This document shows positions 43,475 through 45,622 of a DNA stretch of 45,622 bases, one piece after another. The number at the start of each line of letters is the position of its first letter. Position 1 is the first letter of the stretch. This DNA is from Candidatus Cloacimonadota bacterium (GTDB taxonomy: Bacteria; Cloacimonadota; Cloacimonadia; Cloacimonadales; PWNZ01). The notes beneath the pieces are model-generated. The model searched no databases, was not told where the DNA came from, and was given only the letters and a program-made list of their open reading frames with translations. The stretch lies in NCBI GenBank assembly GCA_003564155.1, contig PWOA01000074.1, positions 1 to 45,622 on the forward strand, given 5' to 3'. Position numbers and translations under genes: made by a program.

Positions 43475-44971
43475 CTAATTCTCCGGTTTCATTTGCGGAA
43501 ATAATATTACTTCTTTTATGGATGTATTGTTTGTTAAAAGCATTGTTAGCCTATCAATACCAATTCCTAAACCCCCAGTCGGTGGCATCCCGTACTCAAT
43601 AGCCAACAGAAAGTCTTCATCCATTGGAGAAGCTTCAACGTCTCCATCTTCTCTCATATCTGCTTGAATTCGTAACCTGTTCTCTTGTTCAAGAGGGTCA
43701 TTTAACTCGCTAAATGCATTACCTATTTCCTGACCAGCTATAAACAACTCAAATCTCTCCACGAACTGAGGATTGTTACTCTTACTTTTTGCTAAAGGAG
43801 AAACTTCTTTGGGAAAATCAGTTACAAATGTCGGCTGAATAAGTCTATCCTCTACAAAATGCTCAAATAATTCAATTATCAGGACACCGGGAGTTGTTTC
43901 CTCGGGAATTTCCAGCTTATTATCTTTAAAATAAGACAATAGTTTATCTATATTACAATCAGATACATCAAGTCCGGTTTGCTCTTTTATCAACTCTATC
44001 ATACTCCTTCTTGCCCATGGTTTTTTGAAGGATATTTCATGATCACCATATTTTATCCTATCTTTACCTGTTAATCTTTGTACTATAGTTATAATTATTT
44101 CTTCAGTAATCTCCATCATTGAATGGTAATCACCATAAGCTTCATATAGTTCCAACATTGTAAATTCCGGATTATGACGTCTATCCATACCTTCATTACG
44201 AAAATCTTTACCAATTTCATAAACTTTTTCGAAACCACCAACAATTAATCTTTTCAAATAAAGTTCAGTAGCTATTCTTAGATAAAGATCAATATCAAGT
44301 GTATTATGATGAGTTACAAACGGCCTTGCATAAGCTCCTCCGTAGATAGGTTGTAATATTGGGGTTTCAACCTCTACATATTCATTTTTATCCAATATCT
44401 CTCTTATTATTGATATTATCTGGGCTCTTTTGACAAAAGTTGTCTTAATATCGGGATTTAACAGAAGATCTAGGTAACGCCTTCTATATCTTAACTCTAT
44501 GTCTGAAAATTGATCATAACGAATTGTTTTCCCTTCAACAATTTTCTCTTTTACCGTAGGAATTGGGCGCAACGTTTTTGTTAACATTTTTATATTGCGA
44601 GATAGTATAGAGTACTCACCTCTTTCAGTAATCATAGGGTTACCTTGAGTTTGAATAAAATCACCGAGATCACAGAGTTTATAAACATCATAATCATCAG
44701 GACCTACTTTATCAAAACGTACATATAATTGTATCTTGCCTGACATATCCTCCAAGTCAGCAAAACCGATTTTTCCATGTCTGCGCATAGCAACTATCCT
44801 ACCAACAATGATGACATCTTCAGGAGTTTCCAAAAAAGTTTCTTTGTTAACAAGAAGATATTTTATCTTATGAGTACGTTGAGTTCTTTTGGGGTAAGGA
44901 TCAATACCTAATTCTCGTATTTTGTTCAGTTTTTCTTTCTTAAGTTTAATTATTTGAGATTCGTTATGCAT
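43475..44971 (-). CDS. lysS: Lysyl-tRNA synthetase, class II
   Basis: It charges tRNA-Lys with lysine. I chose ATG 44971, preceded by GGAG at 5 bases; a longer reading to 44998 has no ribosome site. The OB-fold anticodon-binding domain (about 50-150, VIIVGRIVAMRRHGKIGFAD) is followed by the catalytic core. Visible motifs are EVETPILQPIYGGAYARPF, motif 2 as YEIGKDFRNEGMDRRHNPEF, and motif 3 as GGLGIGIDRLTML. Length is typical. Confidence 0.97.
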   Translation of the reverse strand: MHNESQIIKLKKEKLNKIRELGIDPYPKRTQRTHKIKYLLVNKETFLETPEDVIIVGRIVAMRRHGKIGFADLEDMSGKIQLYVRFDKVGPDDYDVYKLCDLGDFIQTQGNPMITERGEYSILSRNIKMLTKTLRPIPTVKEKIVEGKTIRYDQFSDIELRYRRRYLDLLLNPDIKTTFVKRAQIISIIREILDKNEYVEVETPILQPIYGGAYARPFVTHHNTLDIDLYLRIATELYLKRLIVGGFEKVYEIGKDFRNEGMDRRHNPEFTMLELYEAYGDYHSMMEITEEIIITIVQRLTGKDRIKYGDHEISFKKPWARRSMIELIKEQTGLDVSDCNIDKLLSYFKDNKLEIPEETTPGVLIIELFEHFVEDRLIQPTFVTDFPKEVSPLAKSKSNNPQFVERFELFIAGQEIGNAFSELNDPLEQENRLRIQADMREDGDVEASPMDEDFLLAIEYGMPPTGGLGIGIDRLTMLLTNNTSIKEVILFPQMKPEN

Positions 44972-45545
44972 AAACACTCCATTATCTTTGTTTATCAATA
45001 CAGTTTTTAATAATCTTCAGCATATTTTCCTGTCTATATACTGCAAGCTTTTATCTGATAAACATAATGTCAAGAACTATGCTCTACAACCGGAAACACT
45101 AAGAATCACAGATTCTTTGTTTAGCTTGTTATCAAAGCATAAACAACTCATATTTCTGACTTGTAAGTTATTTTGCAACAATAGTAACATCTTGCTAAAT
45201 ATAATGTGCTACCTATACTGCAATATTATTGTGTTTTGACCGGATATTGTTGATATTTGATGTCACTAACTCAATTTAATTATATATTCAAACTGCGTAT
45301 ATTAACTAGTTTTATCCACTTGCTTTTAATCGAGACAGCAAATATTTGTATAAATATTCATCTTTTTGTCAAATCTGCTATCCGAAGGACATATTATAAT
45401 GATTTACTCTGATTAGAAAATATTACACAGGATGGTTAATCCTTTCTCCATTCACAAGCTCTATGGTAAAGCTTATTATTAAATTTTCTGTGTTTAAGTT
45501 CTCACATTGTGGTCCGGCTTGGGGAGAAGAACTACGTTATTTACC
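44972..45545. other. Long AT-rich intergenic stretch upstream of lysS
   Basis: No gene here convinces me. On the minus strand TTGACA (45372-45367) and TACAAA (45350-45345), 16 bases apart, could form a promoter for lysS with a leader of about 370 bases. TATAAT on the plus strand at 45395-45400 has no matching -35. A small hairpin, AGGAT-GGTTA-ATCCT, lies near 45430. From about 45500 the composition becomes less AT-rich. Confidence 0.35.
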
Positions 45546-45622
45546 ATGCGTCAAGAGATCAGACGCCGTCCAAAAGACTCTGATAAGCAGTTTAGGTTGT
45601 TTGAGGATGAATTATATGGGCA
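45546..45622 (+). CDS. Possible start of a gene cut by the window edge
   Basis: From ATG 45546 the frame stays open to the window end, giving a charged 25-residue start (MRQEIRRRPKDSDKQFRLFE). A GGGGAG site lies about 20 bases upstream, too far to be ideal. The richer base composition compared with the rest of the window is mildly suggestive of a different origin. Not recognised. Confidence 0.3.
   Translation, partial: MRQEIRRRPKDSDKQFRLFEDELYG

Noticed and set aside
44988-45239. An 83-residue plus-strand reading frame upstream of lysS
   Set aside because: Composition is Cys/Leu/Asn-rich and low in charged patterning, there is no ribosome site, and it overlaps the lysS leader; most likely chance in AT-rich DNA.

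Overview
The window is AT-rich, fully bacterial and densely coded, with about 30 genes in two large arms. Roughly 1-23.4 kb reads rightwards and 23.6-45.0 kb reads leftwards. The best guess for the organism is Candidatus Cloacimonadota (WWE1) or a close relative in the FCB group. The reasons are several secreted proteins that end in a 'NYPNPFNP...' FlgD-like/type IX-style sorting domain, an archaeal/eukaryote-type prolyl-tRNA synthetase, a B12-dependent ribonucleotide reductase, and low GC. This assignment is inference from gene content; no search was run.

Rightward arm. The tail of an unrecognised gene is followed by dnaX, a family 2 glycosyltransferase and a DUF4139-like exported protein. 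Next come three large secreted proteins with sorting domains: a protein of about 16 propeller-like repeats, an M14 metallocarboxypeptidase and a gingipain-like C25 protein. A lipoprotein M23 endopeptidase follows. Then comes a four-gene membrane cluster (15759-21019): an FN3 + DUF6754-like protein, two polytopic membrane proteins and a membrane-anchored soluble-domain protein. Its first gene is split by one in-frame TAA, with the same frame open for hundreds of codons on both sides. proS and a small S4-domain gene close the arm at a bidirectional terminator.

Leftward arm (read from the right end). The order is lysS, a LolC/E-like permease, lon, a degenerate polysaccharide-deacetylase-like protein, nrdJ, birA, a lipoprotein, a second M14 carboxypeptidase with sorting domain, an SDR epimerase, and an unusual TonB-C-domain/beta-barrel fusion. 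Then comes the classic rpmH-rnpA-yidD-yidC-khpB cluster, a metallo-beta-lactamase-fold hydrolase and an HU gene. In rnpA the N-terminus is out of frame with its only good ATG because of a run of ten A.

The secreted proteases, lipoproteins and barrel fit a cell that exports hydrolases for peptide scavenging. The rest is core replication, translation and membrane-insertion machinery. The most promising undescribed material is the 15.8-21.0 kb membrane cluster. Next are the rnpA slippage site, the TonB-C/barrel fusion and two apparent active-site losses (C25 His to Trp, and the deacetylase motifs). I saw no tRNA, rRNA, CRISPR array or insertion sequence.
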